Assembly (NCBI RefSeq): GCF_014646155.1
Contig: NZ_BMMX01000012.1
Location: forward strand, 1 to 64,000
Reading direction: 5' to 3'
DNA length: 64,000 nt
DNA from: Mangrovihabitans endophyticus
GTDB lineage: Bacteria > Actinomycetota > Actinomycetes > Mycobacteriales > Micromonosporaceae
Below the pieces are notes generated by a model. It was not told the origin of the DNA. It searched no databases and worked only from the letters and a program-made list of their open reading frames with translations. Position numbers and translations under genes: made by a program. This document shows positions 48,726 to 57,592 of this stretch, in pieces. Each line of letters begins with the position of its first letter. The first letter of the stretch is position 1.

Positions 48726-49007
48726 TCACCGCCCGGAGGCCGTCGGCGCGGGGGCGTTGGAGTTAACGTCGTACGGGATGTCGTCGGGCGCGCCCACGTC
48801 GGAGGGGTGCACCCCGTCCGCGCCGCCGGGGCCGCCACCCTGCTCGGTGCCGGTGCCCACCTGCACGTCGTCGAACGGCAGCAGCGGGGTCGCCCATGGG
48901 AAAACCACGTACCAGAGCAACGCCCCGATCACCGTCAGGAGCACGAGTGAGCCAGCCAGTTTGCCGTACAGGCCGAAGGGGAGCTTGCGCCAGATCCAGG
49001 CGTACAT
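48726..49007 (-). CDS. Small membrane protein of the sortase-trpG interval
   Basis: The 93-residue protein has one membrane helix (about 17-38, LAGSLVLLTVIGALLWYVVFPW) and an acidic Gly/Pro-rich outside tail. It lies 7 bases after the sortase gene and 4 before trpG/pabA, so it is in the same operon. No function known. Confidence 0.8.
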   Translation of the reverse strand: MYAWIWRKLPFGLYGKLAGSLVLLTVIGALLWYVVFPWATPLLPFDDVQVGTGTEQGGGPGGADGVHPSDVGAPDDIPYDVNSNAPAPTASGR

Positions 49008-49014
49008 CGCCGCG

Positions 49015-50553
49015 CTATGCCTTTGCGATCTCGTCGGGCTTGCCGGCGTCCGGCACGGTGGGGTCGCGCTTGACCGTCTCCGCCAGTTGCGCGTGCACGA
49101 TCAACCGTTCGTAGTTGTTGAACTTCGGGTTGCACGTGGTCAGGGTCAGCATCGCCTTGGTCGGCGTGACGCCCGGCTTGTCCGGCACCGGCGCGACCAC
49201 CTTGACCGCAGTCGGCTTGACCACCTCATGCGAGGAGACCTTGTAGACATACCAGTTGTCGCGAGTCTCGACGCCGATCACGTCGCCGGGACGCAGCTCG
49301 TCCAGGCGCCAGAAGATCTTCTTGATCCGGTGCCCGGCGACCGAGAAGTTGCCGATCTCTCCGGGCAGCGCGGTGTCCGGGTAGTGGCCCGGCGCGTACC
49401 TGATGTCCTGCGGCGTGACGCCGTCGACGACCACCCACTCCTTGTCCAGCTTCGGAATGTAGAGGCGGCCGACCAGATCCTCGCCCGGAGCATCCGGCGC
49501 GGCCACGGTCGGCCCGACGCTGGGTGCCACGGTCGGGTCGTTCCACTGCTGGTCGAGGGCGTTGTTCAGGGAGTCCTGCTCGTCCTGCACCTTGGCCGCG
49601 TTGCCGAACACCTCGTAGCCGGCGAACAGCAGCACGATCATGCCGAAGGTGATCATCAGCTCGCCGCTGACGCGGATGCCGGTGCGGATGCGGGAGCCGA
49701 GCGTCGGCCGTGTCAACTCGGAGTAGACGCTGCGGTAGCCGTCCCCGGTCTGCTCCGGGCGGAGCTGAACCACCCGTTCGCCGCGTCGTCCGCGGCCGTC
49801 GCCCTCGCCGGGAGTCGCCGGTGGATCGGCGGCGACCGCGGCGCGCGGTGCGGGGGGCGCGGCACGTGCACGGGCGACCTGATCGGTGCCTGGCTTCGCC
49901 GGACCGGACTCGGGGGCCGACCGCTGCCGGGTGACCGTGCTGCGGCCCGAGCCGCCGGCGTCGCCGGGTGCCGCTCCGCCGTCGCCGCGCACCGGCGGCA
50001 GCAGGCCGGTGGGGGCGTCCACCATCGGAATCACCGAGGTGGCGGAGGGGTCTCGGGGCGCGGAGGGGTCTCGGGGCGGCCGGGCCGTCGGCACCGCGGG
50101 CGACTGCGGGGCGGGTCCGCCGGCCTCCGCCGCCGCGAGGTAGTCGAAGCCGGCACCGGGTAGGTGGGCGCTGGACTGGCTGCTGTGGTGGCGGTCGTTG
50201 ACGAAGGGTGCCGCGGCCTCGCGGCCTGGTTCCGCCCCGCCGCCCGGCCGGACGGATCGGGTGGGGTATCGGCGCGGTGCCGATTCCGCCGCGGTCGACG
50301 TGCCGCCGTCGCGCTGGTGTCCATCGTGGCCGCGCCCCGGTGCCGGGGCCTGCGCGGACGTCTGAGCCGAGGGTGCCGGTGCCTGCTGCTCCTGCTGCCA
50401 GGAGAGACCGACAGCCGGGGCCAGGGGGCCGCCGGGCACCCCGTCGTCCGACGCGTCGGTGATGCGCGGAATGTAGGCGGTCTGAGCGTCGCTGTCGGGG
50501 GCGCGATGCCGCCCCGAGCGGGCCGCGCCGCCCGGCTGCTCCGGAGGCACCAT
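49015..50553 (-). CDS. Class E sortase with long cytoplasmic N-terminus
   Basis: The 512-residue protein has about 285 disordered residues rich in Pro, Ala and Arg, then a membrane helix (about 297-316), and a sortase domain outside. The sortase residues are His408 (SVAGHR), Cys474 (TLTTCNP) and Arg483 (NYERLIVHA). Class E sortases anchor proteins, recognising LAXTG-like signals in actinobacteria. The ATG at 50553 overlaps the DUF881 stop. No sortase substrate is encoded next to it. Confidence 0.92.
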   Translation of the reverse strand: MVPPEQPGGAARSGRHRAPDSDAQTAYIPRITDASDDGVPGGPLAPAVGLSWQQEQQAPAPSAQTSAQAPAPGRGHDGHQRDGGTSTAAESAPRRYPTRSVRPGGGAEPGREAAAPFVNDRHHSSQSSAHLPGAGFDYLAAAEAGGPAPQSPAVPTARPPRDPSAPRDPSATSVIPMVDAPTGLLPPVRGDGGAAPGDAGGSGRSTVTRQRSAPESGPAKPGTDQVARARAAPPAPRAAVAADPPATPGEGDGRGRRGERVVQLRPEQTGDGYRSVYSELTRPTLGSRIRTGIRVSGELMITFGMIVLLFAGYEVFGNAAKVQDEQDSLNNALDQQWNDPTVAPSVGPTVAAPDAPGEDLVGRLYIPKLDKEWVVVDGVTPQDIRYAPGHYPDTALPGEIGNFSVAGHRIKKIFWRLDELRPGDVIGVETRDNWYVYKVSSHEVVKPTAVKVVAPVPDKPGVTPTKAMLTLTTCNPKFNNYERLIVHAQLAETVKRDPTVPDAGKPDEIAKA

Positions 50554-51362
50554 CAACCGCCAGCCTGGGCGAATCGGAGGTCGCTCGACCCGTCGTAAGC
50601 CCGCACCGTCACGTTCCTCTCGACTGTCTCCGTGTAGCCAAGCCCGTAGTCGGCGACCGCAGCGCGGAACTGCTGGACGCCGTCCGCAGACTCCAACGCT
50701 CGATGCATCGCCGGGGGTTCGCCGATCGCGGTGATTCGGAACGGCGGCGAGAAGACCTGGCCGTGCAGCAGCAGCGTGTTGCCCACACAGCGTACCGCGC
50801 TCGTGGAGATGACGCGGACATCCATGATTGACATTGCCTCGGCGCCTCCGGCCCACAGGGCGTTGACCACCGCTTGGACGTCACTCTGGTGGACGACCAA
50901 GGCGTCGTTGGCCGGGGCGTTCGCGCCGATGTCGGAGGCCCGGCGGGGGGAGTCGTCCAGCACCACGGTGAGGCCGGGGCCGCGCAGCGAGGTGAAGCCG
51001 GCCGCCTTCCGCATGCTGTCCGCGCGCTGCCGAGCAGACTTGGCCGGCTCGTCCACCTCGGCCAGCCGGGCGGCGTCCTGGTCCACCTGCGCCCGCAGAT
51101 CGGCAGCTCGCTGTTCCCGGTCGGCCAGGCGATCGCGCTTGTCCGCGATCAACTGGGCGAGCTGGGGGCGCCGGTCGTCGCGCAGCGCGGTGCCGTCGGC
51201 GGTGCGTGCGGAGGTGGTGAACAGCAGGCCGGCGGCCAGGGCGATCAGCGGGACGCCGACCGACCAACCGCGCTGGCGCTGGCCGCGGCGGCGCGGACGC
51301 AACCCGCCGAGCGCCCGCCGCAGCACGAGGCGCCATGACGGCGTGCCGGCGGTGTACTCCAC
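50553..51362 (-). CDS. DUF881 membrane protein
   Basis: The 269-residue protein has one N-terminal membrane helix (about 32-52), a coiled-coil-like region ([22 protein letters not shown], 78-100) and the DUF881 domain (about 125-265; [34 protein letters not shown]). GTG 51362 is preceded by GAGGAGG. DUF881 genes lie next to crgA and the Ser/Thr kinase region in many actinobacteria, suggesting a divisome link, but no function is established. Confidence 0.9.
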   Translation of the reverse strand: MEYTAGTPSWRLVLRRALGGLRPRRRGQRQRGWSVGVPLIALAAGLLFTTSARTADGTALRDDRRPQLAQLIADKRDRLADREQRAADLRAQVDQDAARLAEVDEPAKSARQRADSMRKAAGFTSLRGPGLTVVLDDSPRRASDIGANAPANDALVVHQSDVQAVVNALWAGGAEAMSIMDVRVISTSAVRCVGNTLLLHGQVFSPPFRITAIGEPPAMHRALESADGVQQFRAAVADYGLGYTETVERNVTVRAYDGSSDLRFAQAGG

Positions 51363-51575
51363 TCGGTGTCCTCCTCGTGCGTGATCGTCCCGCCGTAGCA
51401 TGCAGCGAACGGTCTTGACGTCGCGCGCGGCAATTTTTCTCCCCGGCGGGTGCCGGTGTGCGCGCCGTCTTGACTACGCTAGCCATCGAACAGTATTCGC
51501 CACGGGCAGTGAACCGGTGTCCCCGGAGCCGCTCTGCGGTGGGTTGTTCACCACTTGTTGCCTCAGGAGAGCACT

Positions 51576-51839
51576 GTGCCGAAGTCTCAGGTCCGAAAGA
51601 AGAAGGTCTACACCCCGCCGACGGACATCCGGCCCGCCGCGAACGCCGCGTCGAAGAAGCCGAGTCCGATCTGGCTGCCGTTCACCGCCGTGTCGTTGAT
51701 CGTGATCGGCATCGCCTGGCTGGTGGTCTACTACCTTTCGGAACAGCAGTACCCGGTCGAGGCGTGGCGCTACTGGAACCTAGCCGTCGGGTTCGGATGC
51801 ATGGTCGCCTCTCTGGGCATCCTGGCCCGCTGGCGTTAG
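51576..51839 (+). CDS. crgA: Cell division protein CrgA
   Basis: The 87-residue protein has a basic N-terminus (VPKSQVRKKKVYTPP) and two membrane helices (about 34-55 and 64-83), the layout of CrgA, which recruits FtsI and other septal proteins in actinobacteria. GTG 51576 follows CAGGAGAG. It is divergent from DUF881, the conserved arrangement. Confidence 0.94.
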   Translation: MPKSQVRKKKVYTPPTDIRPAANAASKKPSPIWLPFTAVSLIVIGIAWLVVYYLSEQQYPVEAWRYWNLAVGFGCMVASLGILARWR

Positions 51840-51964
51840 GCCACCGCCGATCCCAGCCTCGTCGGGTTTTCGTGTGCGGGGCTGCGCCCCTGTGATTACC
51901 AGTGGGTAACATGAGGGCCAGCCAGCCGCAGCCGCCGACGAGGGAGTAGGGAGGCACCATCGCG

Positions 51965-54100
51965 ATGGGCGCCGCTCAGATCGTTGCCACCGTTCTGGCG
52001 GGCGTCGTCACGCTCGCCGCAGTCGTGCTGGCGGTGCGTGCCGTCCTGCAGATGACCGCGGTGATCCGCCTCGGCAAGCCCGATCCGGAACGCTCCGTCG
52101 GTAAGGCCGTGCGCACCCGCACGATGCTGGCCGAGACCGCCGGGCACACCCGGATGCTCAAGTGGGGCACGGTCGGCGCTGCCCACTGGTTCGTGATGGT
52201 GTCGTTCATCATCCTGTTCCTGCTGGTGCTTGAGGCGTATTTCGAGGTGGTCGACCCGGCGGGTGGGCTGCCCGTGGTCGGCGGCTGGACGGCGTACGGG
52301 CTGGTCACCGAGATCATCGGAGTCCTGGGCCTGGCCGGCATCGTGGTCCTCATCGTGATCCGGCAGCGGTCCCGCCGCGCGCCCCGGAGCCGGTTCACCG
52401 GCTCCACGATGTGGCAGGGCTATTTCGTCGAGGCGGTCATCGTCGGCGTCCTGATCTGCGGATTCCTGATCCGCGGCTTCAAGGTCGCCAACGACACCTT
52501 CGAGTTCCCCCTGTGGGCCACGCCGGTCAGCCACGCCGTCGGCGCCGTGCTGCCGGCCGCGGCGGACGGCCCCACCTGGGTGGCGCTGGTCAAGCTGCTC
52601 ATCTCCATGGGCTGGCTGATCACCATCGCGCTGAACGTGACGATGGGCGTGGCCTGGCACCGCTTCCTGGCGTTCTTCAACATCTTCTTCAAGCGGGACC
52701 CGGACAAGCCGGCCGGCTCCGGCCTGGGCCCGCTGCGGCCGATGATGACCGAGGGTAAGCCGCTCGACTTCGAGGAGGCCGACCCGGAGAAGGACCAGTT
52801 CGGAGTCGCGCAGGTGGAACAGTTCACCTGGAAGGGTCTGCTGGACTTCACGACATGCACCGAGTGTGGCCGGTGCCAGTCGCAGTGCCCGGCCTGGAAC
52901 ACCGCCAAGCCGCTGTCGCCCAAGCTCCTGGTGCTCTCGTTGCGTGACCACGCGTACGCGAAGGCGCCGTACCTGCTCGCCGGTGGCGGCAAGGATCTCA
53001 CCGGCGAGGAAAAGGGAACCGAGGAGCAACTCGCCAAGGTGGACGTGCTGGCCATGGCCGAGGCCGAGCGCCCGCTGATCGGCACCGAACAGGAACAGGG
53101 TGTCATCGACCCGGACGTGCTCTGGTCCTGCACGACCTGCGGCGCATGCGTGGAGCAGTGCCCGGTGGACATCGAGCACGTCGACCACATCGTGGACATG
53201 CGCCGCTACCAGGTGCTGATCGAGTCGAGCTTCCCGTCCGAGGCCGGCGTGATGCTGCGCAACCTGGAGAACAAGGGCAACCCGTGGGGCGCGCCGCAGA
53301 GCACCCGCGAGGACTGGACCAAGGGCCTGGACTTCGAGGTGCCACGCATCGGCGAGAAGGAGAATCCGGAATACCTGTTCTGGGTCGGCTGCGCCGGCGC
53401 CTTCGAGGACCGGGCCAAGAAGACCACCCGGGCGGTGGCTACGCTGCTGCATGAGGCCGGCGTCGACTTCGCCATCCTGGGCGAGGGCGAGACCTGCACG
53501 GGTGACCCGGCGCGCCGGATCGGCAACGAGTTCCTCTTCCAGATGATGGCTCAGCAGAACGTCGAGACGCTCAACGACGCGGGCGTCACCAAGATCGTGG
53601 CCACCTGCCCGCACTGCTTCAACACGCTCGGCAATGAATATCCGCAGCTAGGCGGATCGTTCGAGGTCGTGCACCATACCCAGTTGCTGGCGCATCTGGT
53701 CGCCGAGGGCCGGCTGACGCCGGTGCAGCCGGTCGACGGGGGCGTCACCTACCACGACCCGTGCTACCTGGGCCGGCACAACCGGGTGTTCGCCCCGCCG
53801 CGGGAGGTCCTCGGCGCGGCCGTGCAGGGTGGCCTCACCGAGATGCCGCGGAATGCGGAACGCTCCTTCTGCTGCGGTGCCGGCGGCGCCCGCATGTGGA
53901 TGGAGGAGAAGATCGGCAAACGGATCAACATCGAGCGCACCGAGGAAGCCCTGGCCACCGGTGCGAAGACGATCGCCGTCGGCTGCCCGTTCTGCTACAC
54001 GATGGTGGGCGACGGGGTCACCGCCAAGGGCGAGCAGGAGAACGTCGAGGTAATCGACGTGGCCTCGGTGCTGCTGCGTTCGCTGAAGCAGGAGGCGTAA
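51965..54100 (+). CDS. etfD: Membrane-bound Fe-S oxidoreductase, EtfD-like
   Basis: This 711-residue protein has about six membrane helices (1-235) like a heterodisulfide reductase/NarI-type subunit. Two [4Fe-4S] motifs follow (TCTECGRCQSQCP near 300 and SCTTCGACVEQCP near 392), and then two CCG domains (ATCPHCFNTLGNEYP near 545, HDPCYLGRHN near 595, SFCCGAGGARMW near 635). It resembles mycobacterial EtfD (Rv0338c), which moves electrons from ETF to the quinone pool during acyl-CoA oxidation. That role would complement the acyl-CoA dehydrogenase of this window. Confidence 0.85.
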   Translation: MGAAQIVATVLAGVVTLAAVVLAVRAVLQMTAVIRLGKPDPERSVGKAVRTRTMLAETAGHTRMLKWGTVGAAHWFVMVSFIILFLLVLEAYFEVVDPAGGLPVVGGWTAYGLVTEIIGVLGLAGIVVLIVIRQRSRRAPRSRFTGSTMWQGYFVEAVIVGVLICGFLIRGFKVANDTFEFPLWATPVSHAVGAVLPAAADGPTWVALVKLLISMGWLITIALNVTMGVAWHRFLAFFNIFFKRDPDKPAGSGLGPLRPMMTEGKPLDFEEADPEKDQFGVAQVEQFTWKGLLDFTTCTECGRCQSQCPAWNTAKPLSPKLLVLSLRDHAYAKAPYLLAGGGKDLTGEEKGTEEQLAKVDVLAMAEAERPLIGTEQEQGVIDPDVLWSCTTCGACVEQCPVDIEHVDHIVDMRRYQVLIESSFPSEAGVMLRNLENKGNPWGAPQSTREDWTKGLDFEVPRIGEKENPEYLFWVGCAGAFEDRAKKTTRAVATLLHEAGVDFAILGEGETCTGDPARRIGNEFLFQMMAQQNVETLNDAGVTKIVATCPHCFNTLGNEYPQLGGSFEVVHHTQLLAHLVAEGRLTPVQPVDGGVTYHDPCYLGRHNRVFAPPREVLGAAVQGGLTEMPRNAERSFCCGAGGARMWMEEKIGKRINIERTEEALATGAKTIAVGCPFCYTMVGDGVTAKGEQENVEVIDVASVLLRSLKQEA

Positions 54101-54233
54101 CCGGCTCGGCTCGCTCCGGGAGTGGATGCTTTGGTCACGTACCGTTATCGAAAAGTCTCGGTGCGCGAGCCGACCCCGTGCGCGCCCACCGCGCGGGAGC
54201 TTCCGGCAGAATGAGGGCCGAGGTGAACCGATC

Positions 54234-55571
54234 ATGGACGGCCTGATCCTGACCGCGGTGCTTCCCCTGGCAGCCTTCGCGCTGCTCACGGCGGGCAACG
54301 CGTTCTTCGTGGCCGCCGAGTTCGGACTGGTCACCGTCGATCGGGCGGAGATCGACCAACGGGCCGACGCCGGAGACCGGCGGGCCGGCACCGTCCGGAA
54401 CGCCCTGCACGAGCTCTCCTTCCAGCTCTCCGGAACGCAACTGGGCATCACGCTCACCGCGCTGCTCACCGGCTACCTGGCCGAGCCGGCCCTGTCGCGG
54501 CTGTTCGTGCCGCTGATCGGGCCGGTCGCCGGTGACGCCACCGACACCATCGCGCACGTGCTCGCGCTCGTGCTGGCCACCATCGTGTCGATGCTGTTCG
54601 GCGAGCTGGTGCCGAAGAACGCGGCACTGGCCCGGCCGATGCGCGCCGCCTTGGCCACCGCAGCCCCGCTGCGCACCTTCTCGAAGCTCTTCAAGTGGCT
54701 GATCGGCGCCCTGAACGGCTCGGCCAACTGGCTGGTCCGGCGACTGGGCATCGAGCCGCAGGAGGAACTGGCGAGCGCCCGGTCACCGGAGGAACTCGGC
54801 CTGCTTGCCGCGATCAGTGCCTCGGCCGGCGCGCTGCCCACCGAGACGGCCACCCTGCTGCGCCGGACCATCCGTTTCGGCGAGAAACGCGCGGCCAAGG
54901 CCATGACGCCGCGGGTCGACGTGGTGGGGCTCACCACCACGGCCAGCGTGGTCGATCTGATCGCCGTGGCCCGGGAGACCGGACACACCCGGTTCCCCGT
55001 GTACGAGCGGACACTCGACCTGGTCACCGGCGTAGTCGCGGTGCCGGACGCGTTGGGTGTGTCGCCCGAGCGCCGGGGCGCGACACGCGTGTCCGCCCTG
55101 GCCCGTGAGCCGGTGCTGGTGCCGGAGAGCCTGAGCCTGGACAAGGTGCTCACCGCGCTGCGCGCCGCGGACGCCGATATGGCCATCGTGGTCGACGAGT
55201 ACGGCGGCACCGACGGCGTGGTCACCGTCGAGGACCTGATCGAGGAACTGGTCGGCGAGATCGCCGACGAGTACGACGTGGAGGTGGCGTTCGCCGGCAG
55301 CGTCGAGGTGACCGCGCCCGGTGGCGACAAGACGTACCTGGTGGACGGCCTGCTGCGCGAGGACGAGATGGTGGAGCAGACCGGCTTCCGGCTGCCCGAA
55401 GGCCCGTACGAGACGCTTGCCGGTTTCCTGCTCGCGCGGCTCGGCCACATCCCCGCCGCCGGCGAATCGCTGGAGGCGGACGGCTGGGAGTTCACCGTGA
55501 TGCAGGTGGACCGGCACCGCGTGGAACAGGTGCGGGTGGTCGCCCCGTCCGAGGAGGACGACGATGACTGA
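54234..55571 (+). CDS. CNNM/HlyC-CorC-family membrane protein
   Basis: The 445-residue protein has a DUF21 membrane domain (about 1-190), a CBS pair (about 220-335) and a CorC_HlyC C-terminal domain (about 345-435). Landmarks are ELVPKNAALARP in the membrane region, VVDEYGGTDGVVTVEDLIEELVGEI at the second CBS, and the acidic end EEDDDD. Such proteins are linked to Mg2+ or other cation transport. ATG 54234 has GAGGTGA upstream. It overlaps the next gene by 8 bases. Confidence 0.92.
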   Translation: MDGLILTAVLPLAAFALLTAGNAFFVAAEFGLVTVDRAEIDQRADAGDRRAGTVRNALHELSFQLSGTQLGITLTALLTGYLAEPALSRLFVPLIGPVAGDATDTIAHVLALVLATIVSMLFGELVPKNAALARPMRAALATAAPLRTFSKLFKWLIGALNGSANWLVRRLGIEPQEELASARSPEELGLLAAISASAGALPTETATLLRRTIRFGEKRAAKAMTPRVDVVGLTTTASVVDLIAVARETGHTRFPVYERTLDLVTGVVAVPDALGVSPERRGATRVSALAREPVLVPESLSLDKVLTALRAADADMAIVVDEYGGTDGVVTVEDLIEELVGEIADEYDVEVAFAGSVEVTAPGGDKTYLVDGLLREDEMVEQTGFRLPEGPYETLAGFLLARLGHIPAAGESLEADGWEFTVMQVDRHRVEQVRVVAPSEEDDDD

Positions 55572-56598
55572 GGTCTTCGTGACGGTGATCCTGCTGGTCG
55601 GCAACGCCACGTTCGTCGGGGGCGAGTTCGCTCTGATCGCTTCGCGGCGTACCGCGCTGGAACCGCTCGCCGACACCTCCCAGCGCGCCCGGTGGGCGTT
55701 GTCCGCGATGAACCAGATCCCGCTGATGATCGCGGGAGCCCAGTTGGGCATCACGATCTGTTCCCTGGGCCTGGGTGCCATCGCCGAGCCGGCCCTCGCG
55801 CATCTGCTGGAGGGCCCGTTCGCGGCTGCGGCGTTGCCGGAGGACCTGGTGCACCCGGTGGCCTTCGTGATCGCCCTGGTCGTGGTGGTCTTCCTGCACA
55901 CGGTGGTCGGCGAGATGGTGCCGAAGAACATCACCCTGGCCGGGCCGGAACGCTCGGCGCTCATCCTGGGCCCGTTCATGTTGGCCTTCTGCACCGCCAC
56001 CAAGCCGGCGCTGACCGCGATGCGTTGGGCGGCGCGGGCGGTGCTGCGGCTGTGGAAGGTGGAGGCCACCGACGCGGTGAAGACCGTGTTCACCGCCGAG
56101 GAACTGGCCGGCATGGTCACCCAGGCGCGCAGCGAGGGCCTGCTCGGCACCGAGCAGTACGAACGTATCCACGCCGCGCTCGGTCTGGGTGACCGGACCG
56201 CGGCCGACACGCTGCGCCCCTGGTCCAGCGTCACCACGGTGGCCGAGGACGTGTCACCGGCGACCTTGGAGGCGCTTGCCACCCGCACCGGGCGCTCACG
56301 CTTTCCGGTGGTTCAGCGGGAGACCCGGCGGGTGCTCGGCTTCGTGCACGTCAAGGACCTTCTCGGGTACGAGACCGGCCAGCGTCGCCGGCCCATCCCC
56401 GCCGAGATCATCCGACCGTTGGCCGTGGTGGCGCCGGAGCGCAGCCTCGCCGAGTTGCTGCTCACCATGCGGCGGGACCGTCGGCACATCGTGCTCGTCA
56501 GCGACGGCCGCAGACCACTCGGCGTGATCACGTTGGATGACGTGCTGCACGCCGTGGTCGGCGAGCCGGCGCTGGCACCCGTTCGACCGACCACGTAA
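55564..56598 (+). CDS. CNNM-type membrane protein lacking the CorC domain
   Basis: The 344-residue protein is a partner paralogue: DUF21 membrane domain (about 1-185, with GEMVPKNITLAGPE) and a CBS pair (about 205-335), but no CorC_HlyC domain. The ATG at 55564 overlaps the previous gene (ATGACTGA), so they are translated together and may form a heteromer. Such paired genes are common in actinobacteria. Confidence 0.92.
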   Translation: MTEVFVTVILLVGNATFVGGEFALIASRRTALEPLADTSQRARWALSAMNQIPLMIAGAQLGITICSLGLGAIAEPALAHLLEGPFAAAALPEDLVHPVAFVIALVVVVFLHTVVGEMVPKNITLAGPERSALILGPFMLAFCTATKPALTAMRWAARAVLRLWKVEATDAVKTVFTAEELAGMVTQARSEGLLGTEQYERIHAALGLGDRTAADTLRPWSSVTTVAEDVSPATLEALATRTGRSRFPVVQRETRRVLGFVHVKDLLGYETGQRRRPIPAEIIRPLAVVAPERSLAELLLTMRRDRRHIVLVSDGRRPLGVITLDDVLHAVVGEPALAPVRPTT

Positions 56599-56664
56599 GG
56601 GTGCTTTCGCCGGTCTGACGCCGTGCCCGTGGGCACTTTTAACTCCTTTCCGGACAATATCCGC

Positions 56665-57519
56665 ATGTTCCTCGCTCGGCGTCTCGTCCTCACCGCGGCT
56701 TCCCTGTCCCTGGGCGCGTCCCTGATCACCGGCTGTGCCCGCGAGGAGAGGCTGCCCGTCACCGGTCCGCCATCCCCGGCCGCGCCGAGCACGCCGCCGC
56801 CCAGCGCCGGGGTGCTTGCCGTCGACGGGTCGGTCACCACGCACGCCGAGCCCGGCGACGACGTGGGCACCGCCTCCACGCCCATCTCCGTGCATTACGC
56901 CTTCGACAGCAGTGCCGACGAGCCGGTGACCGACGTCGACGGCGGGCATCTGCTGCGGACGCTGGCGCAGAACGGCGGACGACTGCGACTCGTCCCCCGA
57001 GGCGACGGCCTCGCCGTGCAATATCCGAAGCGGTGCACCCTCCCGTCCGAAAAGGACTGCCCGCGCGCGATCCTGGAGGGGCTGCGCGACGACGACCTGA
57101 ACCCCGGCATCCGCCCGCTGCGGTACGGCGCCTCGGTGCTGATGCGCCGCGAGGACCTCGCCGACGGCGCCAACGTCCTGCAGAAGGGCTATTCGGTGGG
57201 CGGCGTCAGCCAATACAAGCTGCAGGTTGACCACCTCGGCGGGCACCCGAGCTGTGTGATCGTGGGGGACGGCAGCCACATCTACCGCGCCGAGCCGGAC
57301 CTGAACGTCGCCGACGGAAAGTGGCACCGGCTGGACTGCGCGCGCACGGACCGGGGCCTGGTCCTGTCCGTGGACGGCGTCGAGCGGGCATCGGTCCCGG
57401 TGCCGGCCTCGCTCTCGGTGGCCAACGGTGAACCGTTGCGCATCGGCGGCAAGGGGCCGAGCAATCGCAACGACCAATTCGCCGGCCGGATCGACGACGT
57501 CTACGTCGTCATCGCGTGA
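56665..57519 (+). CDS. Lipoprotein with LamG-like domain
   Basis: The 284-residue protein has a lipoprotein signal ending LITGC (Cys24), a Pro/Ala/Ser linker, and a C-terminal jelly-roll/LamG-like domain (about 85-282) with DGKWHRLDCARTDRGLVLSVDGVER, a typical phrase of concanavalin-like folds. Four Cys residues in the domain may pair. A sugar-binding role is possible but unproven. It stands before another secreted protein. Confidence 0.85.
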   Translation: MFLARRLVLTAASLSLGASLITGCAREERLPVTGPPSPAAPSTPPPSAGVLAVDGSVTTHAEPGDDVGTASTPISVHYAFDSSADEPVTDVDGGHLLRTLAQNGGRLRLVPRGDGLAVQYPKRCTLPSEKDCPRAILEGLRDDDLNPGIRPLRYGASVLMRREDLADGANVLQKGYSVGGVSQYKLQVDHLGGHPSCVIVGDGSHIYRAEPDLNVADGKWHRLDCARTDRGLVLSVDGVERASVPVPASLSVANGEPLRIGGKGPSNRNDQFAGRIDDVYVVIA

Positions 57520-57553
57520 TCTTGATGGAATCGAGATCCGTGTACGTCCGAAC

Positions 57554-57569
57554 GGGACGGTAACGTCCC
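57554..57569 (+). terminator. Short hairpin between lipoprotein and secreted-protein genes
   Basis: GGGACG (57554-57559) and CGTCCC (57564-57569) flank GTAA. The stem lies 34 bases after the lipoprotein stop and has no T-run, so it may be a weak terminator or an operator-like site. Confidence 0.35.
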
Positions 57570-57592
57570 GCGCCCGATGGTAGGAAGCTTCC

